From: Oscillospiraceae bacterium
GTDB taxonomy: Bacteria > Bacillota > Clostridia > Oscillospirales > Ruminococcaceae
Direction of reading: 5' to 3'
DNA: 7,388 bases
Assembly: GCA_029062865.1 (NCBI GenBank)
Contig: JAIDPG010000021.1
Location: 1 to 7,388 of the forward strand
Shown: piece by piece, positions 5,811 to 7,388 of the stretch
Numbering within the stretch: the stretch's first letter is position 1
Layout: each line of letters begins with the position of its first letter
The notes under the pieces: model-generated
What the model was told of the DNA's origin: nothing
The model's database searches: none
Seen by the model: the letters and a program-made list of their open reading frames with translations, nothing else
Position numbers and translations under genes: made by a program

Positions 5811-7256
5811 CTACTCGACTACTTCTAAATACTCAACGTTCATATCCTGCGGTCCCGTGAGCGAACAGCCCTTTTCCTTGGCGTAGGCTATGTAGTCGAG
5901 AATGTCCCTTGTAATGCGCTCTCCCGGAGCGAGAATGGGTATTCCAGGCGGGTAGCACATCACGAACTCTCCGCACACGCGCCCCGCCGTTTCGTTTATC
6001 GGAAGCTGCCTGCGCTTTGCGTAGAACGCCTTCTGCGGCGGCATATCGACGGTCGGGTTGATGTACTCGTGGTCGAAAAGCCCCGCGGGGCTTCTTCCGT
6101 AAAGCCGCTTTATCTCGGAAAGCGCGGAAACCAGCCGCTCGATGTCGAGCGCCCTGTCGCCGCCCGTGATTATCGCGAGGATATTGCCGATGTCGCCGAA
6201 TTCTATCTGAATGTCGTATTCATCTCGCAAAAGATCGTAAACCTCGATCCCCGCGAGCCCCATTGCCCTTGTGTGTATCGAGAGCTTCGTCTTGTCGAAC
6301 GCGAAGAACTCCCGTCCGTTCGCAAGCTCCTCGCCGAACGCGTAATAGCCGCCGATAGCGTTTATCTCGCGGCGCGCGTATTCGGAGAACTCCACGGTTT
6401 TCTCGTAAAACTCCCGCCCGCGTAGCGCCAGATTCTGCCGTGCTAGGTCGAGGGAGACCATCAGCAGATAGCTCGCCGAGGTCGTCTGCGTAAGGTTTAT
6501 CACCTGCCGAACGTAGTCGGGGTTGACGGAATTCGCCATTAGCAGCATCGCGCTTTGCGTGAGCGAGCCGCCCGTTTTGTGAACGGACACCGCCGCCATA
6601 TCCGCGCCCGCCGCCATTCCGGAGATCGGGAGATTTTCCCCGAAATAAAAATGCGTGCCGTGCGCCTCGTCGCACAACACCAAAAGACCGTGCTTGTGCG
6701 CGATCTCCACGATTTTTTTAAGATCCGAGCAAATGCCGTAATACGTCGGGTTGTTCACCAAAACCGCTTTCGCCGAGGGGTTCTGTACAATCGCGAGCTC
6801 CACCTCCTCGGGGGTCATTCCGAGAGGGATCCCGAGCTCGCCGTTTACTCCTGGGTTGACGTAAACGGGCACCGCTCCGCACACGACAAGCGCGTTTATC
6901 GCGCTTCGGTGGACGTTCCGCGGGAGGATTATCTTGTCGCCCGATTTGCACACGCTCATTATCATCGCCTGCACTGCTCCCGTCGCGCCGTTTACGATAA
7001 ACAGCGAGCTATCCGCGCCGAACGCGTCCGCCGCCAGCTCCTGTGCTTCTTTTATCACCGAAATGGGGTGGCAGAGATTATCCAGCGGCTTCATAGAGTT
7101 TACGTCGCTTTTGAGGCAGCTGTCGCCGAGGAACTCGTTAAGTGCGCGGTTTCCTCTGCCGCCCTTATGCCCCGGAACGTCAAACTTCACAACGCGGTTG
7201 TCGCGGTATTCCTTCATCGCTTCATAAAGCGGGGCGCGGTTGTGGTCAAGTTTCAA
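5811..7256 (-). CDS. speA: PLP-dependent arginine/lysine/ornithine decarboxylase (SpeA-like)
   Basis: The 481-residue enzyme belongs to the fold-type I, group III basic amino acid decarboxylases, in the short Gram-positive form without the N-terminal wing domain of the enterobacterial enzymes. Signatures in order are PGHKGG (28-33), NGATGA (89-94, phosphate-binding region), NVHRS (114-118, with His116 expected to stack on PLP) and CDEAHG (195-200). The PLP lysine is K227 in SVHKTGG, and the C-terminal YPPGIPILAPGE spans 435-446. Arginine as substrate, giving agmatine, is favoured by the polyamine neighbours; lysine or ornithine remain possible. The start is a TTG: GGGTGAG at 7264-7270 lies seven bases upstream, an in-frame TAA immediately precedes it, and the N-terminus LDHNRAPLYEAM is typical. 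The next in-frame ATG (residue 14) would remove that segment. Confidence 0.93.
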   Translation of the reverse strand: MKLDHNRAPLYEAMKEYRDNRVVKFDVPGHKGGRGNRALNEFLGDSCLKSDVNSMKPLDNLCHPISVIKEAQELAADAFGADSSLFIVNGATGAVQAMIMSVCKSGDKIILPRNVHRSAINALVVCGAVPVYVNPGVNGELGIPLGMTPEEVELAIVQNPSAKAVLVNNPTYYGICSDLKKIVEIAHKHGLLVLCDEAHGTHFYFGENLPISGMAAGADMAAVSVHKTGGSLTQSAMLLMANSVNPDYVRQVINLTQTTSASYLLMVSLDLARQNLALRGREFYEKTVEFSEYARREINAIGGYYAFGEELANGREFFAFDKTKLSIHTRAMGLAGIEVYDLLRDEYDIQIEFGDIGNILAIITGGDRALDIERLVSALSEIKRLYGRSPAGLFDHEYINPTVDMPPQKAFYAKRRQLPINETAGRVCGEFVMCYPPGIPILAPGERITRDILDYIAYAKEKGCSLTGPQDMNVEYLEVVE

Positions 7257-7388
7257 TTATGCTCTCACCCACTTTCGGCTTAATAGGGTTTGCGTTTTTA
7301 TTCGCGGTTCACCCCGCCGGCGGCGATGTGGCCCAAACGGCATCGCGGTTTGGACAACGCAATGACGTTTGTGCACGCCGCTTTGCGG
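7257..7388. repeat. Non-coding region upstream of the decarboxylase, crowded with short inverted repeats
   Basis: No convincing gene is seen here. Short perfect inverted repeats are packed into the outer half: CCGCCGGCGG (7314-7323); GCGATG (7323-7328) with CATCGC (7341-7346); CCAAAC (7333-7338) with GTTTGG (7348-7353); GTGCAC (7371-7376); and CCGC-TTT-GCGG (7378-7388). The second and third pairs overlap, so they cannot fold together. The stretch nearer the gene holds the decarboxylase Shine-Dalgarno site. I found no convincing -35/-10 pair. It may be a structured leader or a copy of a dispersed palindromic repeat; the window edge cuts it. Confidence 0.4.

Noticed and set aside
6555..7283. 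A 242-codon plus-strand open frame opposite the decarboxylase gene
   Set aside because: Arg/His/Val-rich translation with no motif, lying antisense to the PLP enzyme's conserved core; treated as a shadow. The plus-strand frames at 2930-3679 and 4683-5411 were rejected for the same reason.
7264..7290. Sequestration of the decarboxylase ribosome-binding site by an upstream ACCC
   Set aside because: Only four base pairs (ACCC with GGGT) across a 15-base loop; too weak to claim as a regulatory switch.
7257..7388. The end of an upstream protein gene finishing at the TAA just before the decarboxylase TTG
   Set aside because: The frame is open for all 44 codons to the edge, but its translation (for example MPFGPHRRRRGEPRIKTQ) is highly basic and unlike a protein C-terminus, and the DNA is dominated by inverted repeats. 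It cannot be fully excluded because the window ends here.

Overview
The window is one densely packed stretch of minus-strand genes. It reads from right to left, with ten genes complete or nearly so and an eleventh cut by the left edge. Gaps are short (0 to about 120 bases), most genes have good Shine-Dalgarno sites of the AAAGGAG or GGAGG type, and several junctions overlap. Together with the fairly high GC, the proteins suggest a gut-type Firmicute of the Clostridia (Oscillospiraceae/Ruminococcaceae-like). This is inferred from gene content and style; no rRNA or other marker is present.

Three genes form a polyamine backbone. At the right is a PLP-dependent Arg/Lys/Orn decarboxylase of the short Gram-positive SpeA type (5811-7256). 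In the middle is spermidine synthase SpeE (2873-3724). At the left is a carboxynorspermidine/carboxyspermidine dehydrogenase of the saccharopine dehydrogenase family (132-1337). SpeE needs decarboxylated S-adenosylmethionine, while the dehydrogenase belongs to the aspartate-semialdehyde route, so two chemically different aminopropyl-transfer strategies sit in one gene string. Neither the AdoMet decarboxylase nor the carboxyspermidine decarboxylase is in the window.

Accessory genes are interleaved with these, all on the same strand. After the decarboxylase come an unrecognised two-helix membrane protein (5187-5780), two tandem acidic DUF4375/DMP19-like paralogs (4710-5177 and 4225-4689), and a RelB/RelE-type antitoxin-toxin pair (3981-4196 and 3734-3991). 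The toxin stop codon touches the speE ribosome-binding site. After speE come two paralogous 215-residue membrane proteins of unknown function sharing a G-[ST]-E-H-Y-Y motif (2170-2817 and 1460-2107). After the dehydrogenase comes the start of a small membrane protein, overlapping it at TGATG.

Non-coding structure is limited. There is a strong hairpin between speE and the first membrane paralog, and two hairpins around an AT-rich linker before the dehydrogenase. The 132-base stretch upstream of the decarboxylase is crowded with short inverted repeats, some mutually exclusive. No convincing promoter, canonical intrinsic terminator, tRNA, rRNA, insertion sequence or CRISPR array was seen. The most interesting points are the mixed polyamine gene set, the toxin-antitoxin module embedded directly in front of speE, and the undescribed paired membrane protein family.
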